A stretch of DNA of 64,000 nucleotides from Rhodococcoides fascians NBRC 12155 = LMG 3623 (GCF_001894785.1 NZ_BCWW01000006.1:371597-435596), one strand, 5' to 3'; counted from the first letter of the stretch, positions 12,485 through 21,206 are shown. Numbers and translations are program-made. The notes: a model not told the origin generated them from the sequence alone.

Positions 12485-12957
12485 TCCGCCGCGCCACCGA
12501 AGACGATGTATCCGCCATCTGCGGGTTGGTCCACGAACTGGCGGAGTACGAGAAGGCGTCCTCGTTGTGCACGGTCCGAGACGACCACCTTCGGTCGGCT
12601 CTGTTCGGTGAGAATCCGTCGGTGTTCGCGCACGTCGCCGAGCACGACGGCGTGGTGGTGGGGTGCGCGCTGTGGTTCTTGAACTTCTCCACCTGGGACG
12701 GGGTCAACGGAATCTATCTGGAGGACCTCTACGTGCAGCCGGACGCACGCGGCCATGGGTTCGGAACCGCACTGCTGGCAGCGTTGGCGGCCGAGTGCGA
12801 AGCCAACGGCTACACGCGGCTGACCTGGTCGGTGTTGGACTGGAACACCCCGTCGATCGGGTTCTACCGAGCGTTGGGCGCGCAGGCTCAGGACGAGTGG
12901 ACCACATTCCGATTGACCGACGGTGCCCTGAGGGACCTGGCAGCGAAAGCGTCCTAG
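12481..12957 (+). CDS. GNAT-family N-acetyltransferase
   Basis: This 158-aa acetyl-CoA-dependent acetyltransferase has LEDLYVQPDARGHGFGTALL, the acetyl-CoA pyrophosphate-binding motif A, at about residues 80-99, and the motif B-like WNTPSIGFYRALGA near residue 120. It resembles the spermidine/diamine acetyltransferase-like GNAT group. It is coupled to the upstream phosphatase by a four-base overlap and overlaps the convergent membrane-protein gene by 4 bp. The substrate is unknown. Confidence 0.88.
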   Translation: MIRRATEDDVSAICGLVHELAEYEKASSLCTVRDDHLRSALFGENPSVFAHVAEHDGVVVGCALWFLNFSTWDGVNGIYLEDLYVQPDARGHGFGTALLAALAAECEANGYTRLTWSVLDWNTPSIGFYRALGAQAQDEWTTFRLTDGALRDLAAKAS

Positions 12958-13385
12958 AGACGCGGTTCGTCGTCGACGTCGCTGTACTCGGCCGCCATCC
13001 ACTGCGACGAGGGTGGACTGAACAGCAGCACCAGCACGGCAACCACGACGATTCCCAGAACGATGCCGTAGACGGTCTGATGTGAACCGGTGAGCAGCGA
13101 CCACACGACGGGAAGCAGCAGTAGCTGTACGACGGTTGCCAGTGCCCTCCCCCACCGTTTGCCGAGAACCAGGGCGACGCCTGCAGCCCCGACCCCGAGG
13201 CCCAGCACGCCGAACCACCCGGCCGTGCCGTACCCGTTGGCGACAGCGTTGTCGCCCTCTCCGGAGACCGCGCGCACGACGAGAACGAAGGCCGCGACCA
13301 GCGAGACGGCACCTTGTGCTGCGACGAGGACCCCGGCGGATCGAAAAGTGGCCGGTGGGGTGAGGTTCTCGGGTTGGGTGGACAC
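12954..13385 (-). CDS. Small four-helix membrane protein, unknown function
   Basis: The 143-aa product has four hydrophobic segments and a short acidic C-terminus (DVDDEPRL). It matches the conserved membrane protein Rv3217c in position. The GTG start lies about 20 bp from a 32-bp tandem repeat array that fills the upstream intergenic region, so its promoter must lie in or next to those repeats. No functional motif is visible. Confidence 0.75.
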   Translation of the reverse strand: MSTQPENLTPPATFRSAGVLVAAQGAVSLVAAFVLVVRAVSGEGDNAVANGYGTAGWFGVLGLGVGAAGVALVLGKRWGRALATVVQLLLLPVVWSLLTGSHQTVYGIVLGIVVVAVLVLLFSPPSSQWMAAEYSDVDDEPRL

Positions 13386-13406
13386 GGGACCAGCCTAGGC
13401 AACCGG

Positions 13407-13566
13407 GAGTGGAGCCTGCGGGACGACCCGGGTGGCGCGAGTGGAGCCTGCGGAACGACCCAGGGGGCAGGAGTGGAGCCTGCGGAACGACCCAGGGGGC
13501 GGGAGTGGAGCCTGCGGAACGAGCCGGGTGGTGCCGGTGGAGTCCGCCGAGCCACCCGGTTAGTGT
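13407..13566. repeat. Tandem repeat, five 32-bp units
   Basis: Units start at 13407, 13439, 13471, 13503 and 13535. The first four share a core GAGTGGAGCCTGCGG; the fifth is degenerate and runs into the start region of the next gene. Units abut with no spacers, so this is not a CRISPR array. Since 32 is not a multiple of three, the array is unlikely to be coding. It occupies nearly all of the 189-bp divergent gap between a membrane-protein gene and a lipid-kinase gene. Confidence 0.9.
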
Positions 13567-13574
13567 TTGTTCCT

Positions 13575-14528
13575 GTGCGTGCGCTGCTGATCGTCAATCC
13601 CAATGCGACTTCTACGACGGCTGCAGCTCGGGATCTGTTGGCTCATGCATTGTCGAGTCGGTTGCGGGTGACGGTGGCGCAGACGACGCATCGTGATCAT
13701 GCGTCGGAGTTGGCTCGGGGTGCCCGTGAGGACGGGGTGGGCCTGGTGATCGTTCACGGGGGTGACGGCACGGTGAACGAGGTCATCAACGGTCTGCTCG
13801 GGGTTCCGTTGCCGACGTCGATGCAGGCGGTGACGATCGGCGCGATTCCGCCTATTGCGGTCGTTCCCGGTGGTAGTGCGAATGTGTTCGCGCGCTCTCT
13901 CGGAATCGAGGCGGATCCGGTAGCGGCCACGAATCAGTTGATCGGTCTGCTGGACGCGCGGGCGCGGCGGACGGTCGGTCTGGGGCATTGCGACAACCGG
14001 TGGTTCACGTTCAATGCCGGGATGGGTTTGGACGCGGAAGTGTGTCGGGCCATCGATGCGAGCCGGAAGGACGGTACGCCGGTGTCGGCGACGCGTTATC
14101 TCCGGTTCTCGGTGCAGGAGTTCTTCAAGCACAAGCGTCGTCCGGCGCAGTTGACGGTGGAGGTTCCCGGGCGGGATCCGTTCGAGAACGTGCACTATGC
14201 GTTCGTGTCGAACTCGAGTCCGTGGACCTTCTTGAACGATCGTCCGGTCCATACCAATCCCGGGACCGCTTTCGATTCGGGTCTCGGTGTGTTCGCGATG
14301 CGCTCGACGGCACTGTTCCCCACGCTGCGGGTGTCGCGTCAGCTGTTGGCCAAAGGTGCAGAACCGAAGTCTCGCAAGTTGATTCGAGTCGACGACGTCC
14401 CGAGTGTTCGAATCACGTCTGCAGAACCGATGGGGCTGCAGATGGACGGAGACTATCTGGGTGAACGCACCGAGGCGGAGTTCTTCTCAACTCCCGACGC
14501 ATTGGATGTTGTCGCGCCCGTCACGTGA
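13575..14528 (+). CDS. Diacylglycerol/lipid kinase family protein
   Basis: The DAGK catalytic domain starts at once with LLIVNPNAT, followed by the nucleotide-binding GGDGTVNEVINGL and the PGGSANVFARSLG segment, all hallmarks of bacterial diacylglycerol and sphingosine kinase-like enzymes. The length of 317 aa is typical. It would phosphorylate a lipid at the inner membrane face; the substrate is not known. It matches Rv3218. GTG 13575 lies eight bases after TAGTGT (13561-13566) with no Shine-Dalgarno sequence, which suggests leaderless translation; GTG 13563 is an alternative. Confidence 0.88.
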   Translation: MRALLIVNPNATSTTAAARDLLAHALSSRLRVTVAQTTHRDHASELARGAREDGVGLVIVHGGDGTVNEVINGLLGVPLPTSMQAVTIGAIPPIAVVPGGSANVFARSLGIEADPVAATNQLIGLLDARARRTVGLGHCDNRWFTFNAGMGLDAEVCRAIDASRKDGTPVSATRYLRFSVQEFFKHKRRPAQLTVEVPGRDPFENVHYAFVSNSSPWTFLNDRPVHTNPGTAFDSGLGVFAMRSTALFPTLRVSRQLLAKGAEPKSRKLIRVDDVPSVRITSAEPMGLQMDGDYLGERTEAEFFSTPDALDVVAPVT

Positions 14529-14692
14529 GACCCACTGTGACCTGCGCGCGAAGATGCTCGATGGGCAATTTCCTGCGAAATCACGAGCAATATCTGCCGA
14601 GTCGGGGTAGAAAGGAGCGCAGAAGGCTAAAGCGAGCCTAACAGAGTGAGCTTGACCACGGTCACGCGCGTATCCCTTGACTTCACCTGAGT

Positions 14693-14710
14693 TCGTGAAA
14701 GCATTCACAA
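14693..14710. promoter_or_regulatory. CRP/GlxR-type cAMP receptor site upstream of whiB1
   Basis: The sequence CGTGAAAGCATTCACA matches the half-sites GTGA-N6-TCAC exactly and ends about 85 bp before the whiB1 start. In M. tuberculosis, whiB1 is known to be controlled by the cAMP receptor protein Rv3676, so this is very probably the orthologous operator. The rest of the 266-bp intergenic region (14529-14794) shows no other clear element. Confidence 0.75.
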
Positions 14711-14794
14711 GCAACAGTGCGGAAACATTGGTTACCCACTCGTGAAACAGAAGAGAAACGAAACGGCGCTTCGGCGCCCGGTAAGGAGCAGAGG

Positions 14795-15049
14795 ATGGAC
14801 TGGCGCCACAAGGCAATTTGTCGCGATGAAGATCCGGAACTATTTTTCCCGGTGGGAAACAGTGGTCCGGCGCTCGCGCAGATCGCCGATGCCAAAGTCG
14901 TCTGTACTCGGTGCCCCGTCACCGCAGAATGCCTGTCCTGGGCACTCGAATCCGGCCAGGACGCAGGAGTATGGGGCGCAATGAGCGAAGACGAGCGCCG
15001 TGCACTCAAGCGACGCAACGCACGTACGCGCGCACGTAGCTCCGTCTAG
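14795..15049 (+). CDS. whiB1: WhiB1 iron-sulfur transcriptional regulator
   Basis: This 84-aa WhiB-family protein binds a [4Fe-4S] cluster through C9, C37, C40 and C46, the WhiB1 spacing. It also has the GVWGAMS turn and a basic C-terminus (RRALKRRNARTRARSS) that binds DNA. In mycobacteria WhiB1 is essential, NO-sensitive and partners the primary sigma factor. ATG 14795 follows an AAGGAG ribosome site by a normal distance. It is flanked by the CRP-type site upstream and a perfect terminator downstream, so it is monocistronic. Confidence 0.97.
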   Translation: MDWRHKAICRDEDPELFFPVGNSGPALAQIADAKVVCTRCPVTAECLSWALESGQDAGVWGAMSEDERRALKRRNARTRARSSV

Positions 15050-15071
15050 ACGCAGACACACAACACTCGGT

Positions 15072-15104
15072 AGGCCCGGTATCCGCTCAGCGGATACCGG
15101 GCCT
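15072..15104 (+). terminator. whiB1 terminator hairpin
   Basis: A perfect 14-bp stem (15072-15085 with 15091-15104) closes a five-base CTCAG loop 22 bp after the whiB1 stop. It may also serve the convergent pdtaS transcript, which ends at 15201. Confidence 0.85.
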
Positions 15105-15200
15105 TCTGCATGTCGGGCTGCATAGCGGGCGCTTCCACAGATCGGGCGTCCTCACGTCACAGTGCGGCCGGTTCGTAACGCACTGTTCACGAGCGGCCCG

Positions 15201-16679
15201 TCAGGCTCGCGGCACCCGACGGCCCAGTGGCACTCGCAGCATGGCGTCGGTGCCACCTCCAGGAGCCGGATGCAGGCCCAGAGAACCGTTCAGTTCGACC
15301 GACACCAGAGTGCGTACGATCTGCAGCCCCAGTCCGTCCGAACGCTCCAACGAGAACCCTGCGGGCAATCCGCGACCGTCGTCGTGGATGACGACGTCGA
15401 GCCATTTCGACGAACGATCGGCACCGATGCGCACCACGCCGACCGATCCGGCGTCGAACCCGTGCTCCATCGCGTTCTGCACCAGCTCGGCCAACACCAT
15501 CACCAGCGGTGTCGCCCGCTCGGCGGAGAAGACACCGAGTTGGCCGTCTCGGACCACCCGCACCCGAGGGTTGACGGTGGCGATGTCGAGCATGATCGGC
15601 ACCAACCTGTCGACTATCTCGTCGAGATCCACTTCTTCGTCGACCGACATCGACAGCATCTCGTGCACCAGCGCGATGGACGTCACGCGGCGAACGGATT
15701 CGGACAACGCGGTGCGAGCTTCCTCGTTCTCGAGGCGACGCGACTGCAGTCTCAGCAGAGCCGCCACGGTCTGCAGGTTGTTCTTCACCCGATGGTGGAT
15801 TTCGCGAATCGTCGCGTCCTTGCTGAGCAGCGCACGGTCGCGGCGCTTCACCTCGGTGACGTCTCGGACGAGTACGGCTGCGCCCGCGGATCGACCGTGC
15901 GGCTGCAGTGCCAACGTGCGCACCAGAACCGTCGCGCCGCGGGCGTCCACTTCCATTCGGTGCCCGACGTTGCCGGACAGTGACGACCGGATATGGTCGG
16001 CCACTTCTTGCGAATCGAACGGGTCGGTCACCAGAGACCGCGTCACCGACGCGAGGTCACGGCCCGACAGTTCCGTCGTCAAACCCATCCGGTGGTACGC
16101 CGACAGCGCATTGGGGCTCGCGTAATCCACCCTTCCCTCGGTATCGATGCGGATGAAGCCGTCGCCGGCCCGCGGCGACGAGTTGACGTCGGTTCGCTCT
16201 TCCGGCGTCGGAAACGTTCCCTCACTGATCATCAGGCACAGATCGTCCGCGCATTCCCGATACGCGACCTCGAGCGCACTCGGCGGACGAAGCTGGGCCG
16301 GATTGGTGTCACGGGTCAGCACGGCGATGACGTGCTCTCCACACCGCACGGGAATGCTCTCGCTGCGGGTCAGAACACCACCCTGCACGATCTTTCGCTG
16401 TTGCAACGCGACGAGCACTTCGGGGTGCTCGGACTCGGAGATCGTCGTCCCCACGATGTCGTGGGTGAACACCGTCGGCGCGGTGGTGGGTCTGCACTGG
16501 GCGACACACAGCACGTCCGCCGACCCGTCCGAGACGTCGTCGGTACCGACCCAGAGCAACACGTCCGCGAACGACAGGTCGGCCAGGAGCTGCCACTCCC
16601 CTACGACGCGCTGCAGATGGTCCACCGCGGCACCGGGCAGATCGGTGTGTTCGGCCAGCAGGTCACTGAGGGTCGACAC
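15201..16679 (-). CDS. pdtaS: PdtaS-type cytoplasmic sensor histidine kinase
   Basis: There is no membrane segment. Residues about 1-155 form a GAF-type sensor domain, 170-275 a PAS domain, and 285-490 a HisKA_2 dimerisation domain plus ATPase. The phosphoacceptor is in REIHHRVKNNLQ (H295/H296), and the ATPase has an N-box ELVQNAMEHGF and DDGRGLP. It matches Rv3220c, which phosphorylates the antiterminator response regulator PdtaR; no PdtaR gene lies in this window. The 492-aa length is normal. It is encoded just downstream of the biotinyl-domain gene on the same strand. Confidence 0.93.
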   Translation of the reverse strand: MSTLSDLLAEHTDLPGAAVDHLQRVVGEWQLLADLSFADVLLWVGTDDVSDGSADVLCVAQCRPTTAPTVFTHDIVGTTISESEHPEVLVALQQRKIVQGGVLTRSESIPVRCGEHVIAVLTRDTNPAQLRPPSALEVAYRECADDLCLMISEGTFPTPEERTDVNSSPRAGDGFIRIDTEGRVDYASPNALSAYHRMGLTTELSGRDLASVTRSLVTDPFDSQEVADHIRSSLSGNVGHRMEVDARGATVLVRTLALQPHGRSAGAAVLVRDVTEVKRRDRALLSKDATIREIHHRVKNNLQTVAALLRLQSRRLENEEARTALSESVRRVTSIALVHEMLSMSVDEEVDLDEIVDRLVPIMLDIATVNPRVRVVRDGQLGVFSAERATPLVMVLAELVQNAMEHGFDAGSVGVVRIGADRSSKWLDVVIHDDGRGLPAGFSLERSDGLGLQIVRTLVSVELNGSLGLHPAPGGGTDAMLRVPLGRRVPRA

Positions 16680-16700
16680 GGGTTCTCACGCAGCCGTCGG

Positions 16701-16916
16701 TCAGGACACCACAGCGATGAGATCGCCCTGTTGAATGACATCCCCCACTGCGACGTCCACGGACGTGACGGTTCCTGCGGTCTCGGCGAGCACGGGAATC
16801 TCCATCTTCATCGACTCCAGCACGACCAACGTGTCACCGACCTCGACGGCATCACCGCGGGCCACGACCACCTGAAACACCGTCGACACCATCTCCGCAC
16901 GAACATCCTCGGACAC
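16701..16916 (-). CDS. Biotinyl/lipoyl attachment domain protein
   Basis: This 71-aa free-standing carrier domain has the biotinylation motif ESMKME with the target lysine near residue 37. It matches the small biotinylated protein Rv3221c (TB7.3). The partner carboxylase is unknown. The gene lies 21 bp upstream of pdtaS on the same strand. BirA, encoded near the right end of the window, would be the enzyme that modifies it. Confidence 0.92.
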   Translation of the reverse strand: MSEDVRAEMVSTVFQVVVARGDAVEVGDTLVVLESMKMEIPVLAETAGTVTSVDVAVGDVIQQGDLIAVVS

Positions 16917-17035
16917 CGGCGAACCCCTCTCTCACGACACCTCGAACCGCGGCGGGCACACACCGGAGACCATGCCCGTCACAGTAAGCCAATCACACGT
17001 GGGAGACTGTAGTGAACAAACGAGAGGAGCCCATC

Positions 17036-17110
17036 ATGGGAAAGCGTGGACGTAAGAAGCGTGCTCGTAAGGGCAACAAGGCCAACCACGGCAAACGTCC
17101 CAACAGCTGA
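17036..17110 (+). CDS. Ribosomal protein bL37 (24 aa)
   Basis: This tiny gene encodes a 24-residue, strongly basic peptide that begins MGKRGRKKRARKG and ends NHGKRPNS. It closely matches the bL37 peptide seen in the mycobacterial large ribosomal subunit. A GAGAGGAG ribosome site lies just upstream of ATG 17036. A bidirectional terminator follows the stop by 17 bp. The gene is easily missed because of its size. Confidence 0.93.
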   Translation: MGKRGRKKRARKGNKANHGKRPNS

Positions 17111-17127
17111 CGTTCTGCCACCAGCCA

Positions 17128-17162
17128 CGAAGGGCCGAGAAGCACTGCTTCTCGGCCCTTCG
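17128..17162. terminator. Bidirectional terminator between bL37 and rsrA
   Basis: The stem of 15 perfect base pairs (17128-17142 with 17148-17162) closes a short CACTG loop. It separates the convergent bL37 and rsrA genes. Confidence 0.88.
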
Positions 17163-17179
17163 TCGTCGGTACGATCTGG

Positions 17180-17515
17180 CTATTCGGAGTCGACGCTACG
17201 GGTCAGCACCGTACGTCGGATTTCGACGCTGAGTCGCTCGCGGAGCCCGGCGGGCGCTTGATCTCCGCCACATTTACGGGAGATCAGCCGCTTGACCTTC
17301 TCTTCGATGCCGTACGCCTCGAAGCACGATCCGCACTCGTCGATGTGCTTCTGCAACCGTTGCCTGCTGGCCTCGTCGCACTCGTTGTCCAACATGATCC
17401 ATACGTCCGCGATCACGGCCGAGCAATCCAGTCGCTCGAATTCGGCGTCGGCTCCGCCGTCGCCCACAGAACCGCCGCCGATGATGTCATCGCCGGAATC
17501 ACCGGTGCGCGTCAC
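17180..17515 (-). CDS. rsrA: Zinc-containing anti-sigma factor RsrA/RshA
   Basis: The protein holds SigH/SigR inactive until disulfide stress oxidises its thiols and releases zinc. It has the ZAS signature H57-x3-C61-x2-C64 (HIDECGSC) and an additional cysteine at C31, which matches the redox-active layout of RsrA. The 111-aa length is normal. Its start overlaps the sigH stop in ATGA (17512-17515), so the two are translationally coupled and made in balance. Confidence 0.95.
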   Translation of the reverse strand: MTRTGDSGDDIIGGGSVGDGGADAEFERLDCSAVIADVWIMLDNECDEASRQRLQKHIDECGSCFEAYGIEEKVKRLISRKCGGDQAPAGLRERLSVEIRRTVLTRSVDSE

Positions 17516-18288
17516 TGGACTACCTCCTGCTCGTGCCGGTCGACTGCGCCGTCCCGGTTGAATCCACGGTCGCGGGCCACACCCGCCAGCAAACCTCGAA
17601 GTTGCTTACGCCCACGATGCAAGCGCGACATCACCGTTCCGATGGGCGTTCCCATGATCTCCGCGATTTCCTTGTACGGGAAACCCTCGACGTCGGCGTA
17701 GTACACCGCCATCCGGAATTCCTCGGGCAACGACTGCAGAGCGGCCTTGATGTCGTCGTCCGGCAGTGCGTCCAGCGCTTCGACCTCGGCCGAGCGCAGG
17801 CCGGTGGACGTGTGTTCAGCGGTCGCGGCGAGCTGCCAGTCACTGATCTCGTCGGTCGGGTACTGCGCCGGCTGACGCTGCTTCTTGCGATAGGAGTTGA
17901 TGTAGGTGTTGGTCAGGATTCGGTAGAGCCACGCCTTGAGGTTCGTGCCCTCACGGAACGACCGGAACGCCGAGTAGGCCTTCACGAACGTCTCCTGCAC
18001 CAGGTCCTCGGCATCTGCGGGGTTGCGCGTCATCCGCAGCGCGGCACCGTACAGCTGGTCGAGCATCGGCAACGCGTCACGCTCGAAGCGTTCGGTCAGC
18101 TGGGCCTCGGTCTCGGCTGCCCGCTGCTCGGCGATCGCCTTCTCGTCCGCTTCGGTGGGAGTCCTGGCTTCTGTCACGCTGATCCCTTCGGTAGCTTCCA
18201 CCACCCAGGCTACCGCGCCCGAAGTCGGCTTCTGCGACGAGATCACCCCCTTGATCGCCAAGGGACGTCCCGCGGTCAGCACTGCCAT
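17512..18288 (-). CDS. sigH: SigH/SigR ECF sigma factor, with two candidate starts
   Basis: This group 12 ECF sigma factor directs the thiol-oxidative stress response. Sigma region 2 contains [17 protein letters not shown] and region 4 contains the [19 protein letters not shown] helix-turn-helix. ATG 18288 has GGAAGG eight bases upstream and gives 258 aa; GTG 18177 has GAAGGG six bases upstream and gives 221 aa. Both look usable, as in the long and short SigR forms known in Streptomyces and mycobacteria. A SigH-type promoter lies upstream of the long start. It forms an operon with rsrA. Confidence 0.95.
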   Translation of the reverse strand: MAVLTAGRPLAIKGVISSQKPTSGAVAWVVEATEGISVTEARTPTEADEKAIAEQRAAETEAQLTERFERDALPMLDQLYGAALRMTRNPADAEDLVQETFVKAYSAFRSFREGTNLKAWLYRILTNTYINSYRKKQRQPAQYPTDEISDWQLAATAEHTSTGLRSAEVEALDALPDDDIKAALQSLPEEFRMAVYYADVEGFPYKEIAEIMGTPIGTVMSRLHRGRKQLRGLLAGVARDRGFNRDGAVDRHEQEVVQ

Positions 18289-18328
18289 TCGTCATTCCTT
18301 CCGCCTGCATCCGTATCTGCCCTGTCAC

Positions 18329-18355
18329 AACACTGCCGCGCGCCGCGGTGTTCCC
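18329..18355 (-). promoter_or_regulatory. SigH-type autoregulatory promoter of sigH
   Basis: On the minus strand GGGAACA (18355-18349) is followed after 17 bases by GTT (18331-18329). This fits the SigH/SigR consensus GGAAYA-N16-17-GTT. Transcription should begin near 18320, about 30 bases before the long-form ATG at 18288. This implies positive feedback of SigH on its own operon. Confidence 0.75.
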
Positions 18356-18379
18356 GCCGCAGTCGATAGAGTCCGACGA

Positions 18380-18871
18380 ATGGCTGCGTCGACTCCCGCT
18401 CTTGCGCTGCTCACCGCACGGAAGGTGGCGCATATCGTGCACACCTACGAGCACGATCCGCGCACGCAGTCGTTCGGCAGCGAGGCCGCCGAGATTCTGG
18501 GCGAGCGCCTCGGCGTGCACCCGGAGCAGGTGTTCAAGACCCTGGTCGTCGAACGCGCAGATCGTTCGCTGGCCGTCGCGGTGGTCCCCGTCACCGGACT
18601 GCTCTCGTTGAAAGCGGCAGCAGCCGCTCTGGACACGCGGAAGGTCGCGATGGCCGACAGAGCTGCCGCCGAACGGTCGTCGGGCTACGTGTTCGGTGGA
18701 ATTTCTCCGCTCGGCCAACGTAGATCCCTGCCCACCGTCATCGACGACTCGGCACTCGAGTTCGACCGTGTGCTGTGCAGCGGAGGTCGCCGTGGCCTGG
18801 AGATCGAACTCGCTCCGGCCGATCTGATCCGCCTCACGCGCGCCGTCACCGCGCCCATCGCCGCACACTGA
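18380..18871 (+). CDS. ybaK: YbaK-type Cys-tRNA(Pro)/Cys-tRNA(Cys) deacylase
   Basis: This 163-aa editing enzyme hydrolyses mischarged aminoacyl-tRNA. It shows the YbaK fold pattern: QVFKTLVVERAD with the key lysine, VPVTGLLSLKAAAAALDTRKVAM, and the glycine-rich GYVFGGISPLGQRR. It is divergent from sigH with only 91 bp between starts. ATG 18380 follows TAGAGT (18367-18372) by seven bases with no Shine-Dalgarno sequence, so it is probably leaderless. Confidence 0.92.
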   Translation: MAASTPALALLTARKVAHIVHTYEHDPRTQSFGSEAAEILGERLGVHPEQVFKTLVVERADRSLAVAVVPVTGLLSLKAAAAALDTRKVAMADRAAAERSSGYVFGGISPLGQRRSLPTVIDDSALEFDRVLCSGGRRGLEIELAPADLIRLTRAVTAPIAAH

Positions 18872-18895
18872 CCGCCGATGAGCGAAGATGGACCG

Positions 18896-20194
18896 GTGAG
18901 CACTTGGACAGCCCCCGCCGCCGATGGACCCATCGACGCGACAGTCACTCTGCCCGGATCGAAGTCGATCACCAATCGCGCGCTGATCATCGCCTCGCTC
19001 GCATCCGGCCCGTCGACCGTCACCGGCGCGCTTCGCAGCCGCGACACCGACTTGATGATCCATGCTCTGGAGACACTGGGCGTGCAGGTGGCCGCCGACC
19101 GCAACGATCCGACGTCTCTCCGCGTGACGCCGGGAACGCTGCACGGTGGATCCGTCGAGTGCGGCCTGGCCGGAACGGTCATGCGTTTCGTCCCGCCCCT
19201 GGCCGCGCTCGCCGACGGCGTGGTGTCCTTCGACGGAGACGAGCAGGCTCGCATCCGGCCGCTCGACACCATCCTCGACGCACTGCGCGCTGTGGGTGCC
19301 GACGTCGACGGCAGCGCGCTGCCGTTCACGATGCGCGGTACCGGTTCGCTGCGTGGTGGATCCGTCGGAATCGACGCCTCGGGGTCGTCGCAGTTCGTCT
19401 CGGGCCTGATGCTCTCGGCCGCGGCGTTCGACGAGGGAATCGAGATCCATCACATCGGTAAGCCCGTCCCGTCCATGCCGCACATCGACATGACCGTCGA
19501 GATGCTGCGCCGTGCGGGTGTCCGAGTCGACACCCCGGAATCGAGCGGAGACGCGAACACCTGGCGCGTGCATCCCGGTTCGGTCACCCCCGTCGACTGG
19601 AGCATCGAGCCGGATCTCTCGAACGCCACCCCGTTCCTCGCTGCCGCCGCTGTCACCGAAGGTGTTGTGCGAGTACCGAATTGGCCTGAGTCGACGACTC
19701 AACCCGGCGATGTGTTCCGCGAGATCCTTACGCAGATGGGCGCGGTGGTCGAACTACGCGCAGGGGTGCTGACCGTCGAAGGTCCGAACACGTTGCGCGG
19801 CATCGACTTCGATCTACACGACGTCGGCGAGCTGACCCCCACCGTCGCAGCGCTCGCCACCCTGGCCGAGGGGCCGTCCATCCTGCGCGGCATCGCCCAC
19901 CTACGCGGTCACGAGACCGACCGACTGGCCGCACTGACGACCGAGATAGTGCGCCTCGGCGGGCGAGCGGTCGAAACCGACGACGGCATTCGCATCGATC
20001 CCGCACCGCTGCACGGCGGCACCTGGCACTCCTACGCCGACCACCGCATGGCCACTGCCGGCGCGATCGTCGGGCTCCGCGTCCCGGGCGTCGAGGTCGA
20101 CGACATCGGCACCACTGCCAAGACTCTCCCCGGCTTCGAGAACCTGTGGGACACGATGTTGTCCGCTTCCACACCCAGCGGGGTCGGATCCTGA
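18896..20194 (+). CDS. aroA: 5-enolpyruvylshikimate-3-phosphate synthase (EPSP synthase)
   Basis: AroA transfers enolpyruvyl from PEP to shikimate-3-phosphate in aromatic amino-acid synthesis. The substrate loop [13 protein letters not shown] is at about residues 14-26, the second family segment LAGTVMRF is present, and DRLAAL lies in the C-terminal half. The length of about 432 aa is normal. I place the start at GTG 18896 because mycobacterial AroA begins at the equivalent TW.AP segment; ATG 18878 would add six residues. It overlaps the start of rsgA, so the two are probably cotranscribed. Confidence 0.96.
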   Translation: MSTWTAPAADGPIDATVTLPGSKSITNRALIIASLASGPSTVTGALRSRDTDLMIHALETLGVQVAADRNDPTSLRVTPGTLHGGSVECGLAGTVMRFVPPLAALADGVVSFDGDEQARIRPLDTILDALRAVGADVDGSALPFTMRGTGSLRGGSVGIDASGSSQFVSGLMLSAAAFDEGIEIHHIGKPVPSMPHIDMTVEMLRRAGVRVDTPESSGDANTWRVHPGSVTPVDWSIEPDLSNATPFLAAAAVTEGVVRVPNWPESTTQPGDVFREILTQMGAVVELRAGVLTVEGPNTLRGIDFDLHDVGELTPTVAALATLAEGPSILRGIAHLRGHETDRLAALTTEIVRLGGRAVETDDGIRIDPAPLHGGTWHSYADHRMATAGAIVGLRVPGVEVDDIGTTAKTLPGFENLWDTMLSASTPSGVGS

Positions 20195-21180
20195 CCGCGC
20201 GCCGCTACGACGAGTCCGACGTCCGCATCCGGCCGGGCAAGAGTTCTCGTCCGCGCACCAAGACTCGACCCGAACACAACGACGCCGAAGCCGGCATGGT
20301 GGTGTCCGTGGACCGCGGCCGCTGGGGCTGCGTACTCGACGGTGACCCGTCTCGGCCGGTCGTGACGATGCGGGCCCGCGAGCTGGGGCGAACTCCGATC
20401 GTGGTGGGCGACGAAGTCGGTATCGTCGGAGATCTGTCGGGCAAGGTCGACACTCTGGCCCGAATCGTGCGCGTGGCCGAGCGGCGAACGGTGCTGCGCC
20501 GCACCGCGGACGACACCGACCCGTTCGAACGCGTCGTGGTGGCCAACGCCGACCGACTGCTGATCGTCGCAGCGCTTGCCGATCCACCTCCCCGCACCGG
20601 CTTCGTCGAGCGCGCTCTCGTCGCAGCGTACGTCGGCGGACTCGAACCGGTGCTGTGCCTGACCAAGAGCGATCTCGCTGCACCCGACGAGTTCACCGCG
20701 TCGTTCGCAGATCTGGACGTCCCGGTGGTACTGGCGGGCCAGTCCGAGGACCTGACCGAACTGACCGCCATGCTGACGAACAAGGTCACCGCGCTAATCG
20801 GACACTCCGGTGTCGGCAAGTCGACGCTTGTCAACAGACTGGTGCCCGACGCCTATCGCGCGACCGGGGTGGTCTCGGGCGTCGGCAAGGGCCGCCATAC
20901 GTCGACGCAGTCGGTGGCGCTGCCGCTACCGGGCGGCGGATGGGTGGTCGACACTCCCGGCATCCGATCGTTCGGATTGGCGCACATCTCGCCGGAGAAC
21001 GTCGTGGCCGCATTCTCCGACCTTGCCGAGACCATCGAGGACTGCCCCCGCGGCTGCACTCACCTGGGTCCGCCGGCAGATCCCGAGTGCGCTCTCGACA
21101 CGCTCACCGGGGATGCAGCACGACGGGTGGCTGCCGTACGGCTCCTGCTGGAAGCGGTTCGAACGAACGAAGCCTGGTAG
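20146..21180 (+). CDS. rsgA: Ribosome small-subunit biogenesis GTPase RsgA
   Basis: RsgA is a circularly permuted GTPase that checks late 30S assembly. The motifs occur in the permuted order: TKSD (G4), then GHSGVGKST (G1), then DTPG (G3). A C-terminal zinc knuckle, DCPRGCTH...DPEC, follows. Family members begin near [11 protein letters not shown], which here lies just after the aroA stop. The only conventional upstream start is GTG 20146, 49 bp inside aroA; CTG 20191, overlapping the aroA stop, fits the family length better. Its stop codon sits inside the terminator hairpin. Confidence 0.92.
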   Translation: MGHDVVRFHTQRGRILTARRYDESDVRIRPGKSSRPRTKTRPEHNDAEAGMVVSVDRGRWGCVLDGDPSRPVVTMRARELGRTPIVVGDEVGIVGDLSGKVDTLARIVRVAERRTVLRRTADDTDPFERVVVANADRLLIVAALADPPPRTGFVERALVAAYVGGLEPVLCLTKSDLAAPDEFTASFADLDVPVVLAGQSEDLTELTAMLTNKVTALIGHSGVGKSTLVNRLVPDAYRATGVVSGVGKGRHTSTQSVALPLPGGGWVVDTPGIRSFGLAHISPENVVAAFSDLAETIEDCPRGCTHLGPPADPECALDTLTGDAARRVAAVRLLLEAVRTNEAW

Positions 21181-21206
21181 AGACCCACGGGGTCTGTACC
21201 AGGCTT
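21170..21206. terminator. Bidirectional terminator overlapping the rsgA stop
   Basis: Outer arms AAGCCTGGTA (21170-21179) and TACCAGGCTT (21197-21206) enclose an inner stem AGACCC/GGGTCT with a three-base ACG loop. The two stems are separated by a single G-G mismatch. The last codons and stop of rsgA form part of the left arm. The convergent desaturase ends at 21229. Confidence 0.85.

Noticed and set aside
13407..13566. A short CRISPR array
   Set aside because: The repeat units abut with no unique spacers and there are no cas genes nearby; it is a simple tandem repeat.
14646..14673. A second CRP half-site pair upstream of whiB1
   Set aside because: The GTGA and TCAC elements there are spaced 11-12 bases apart, which does not fit the CRP consensus.
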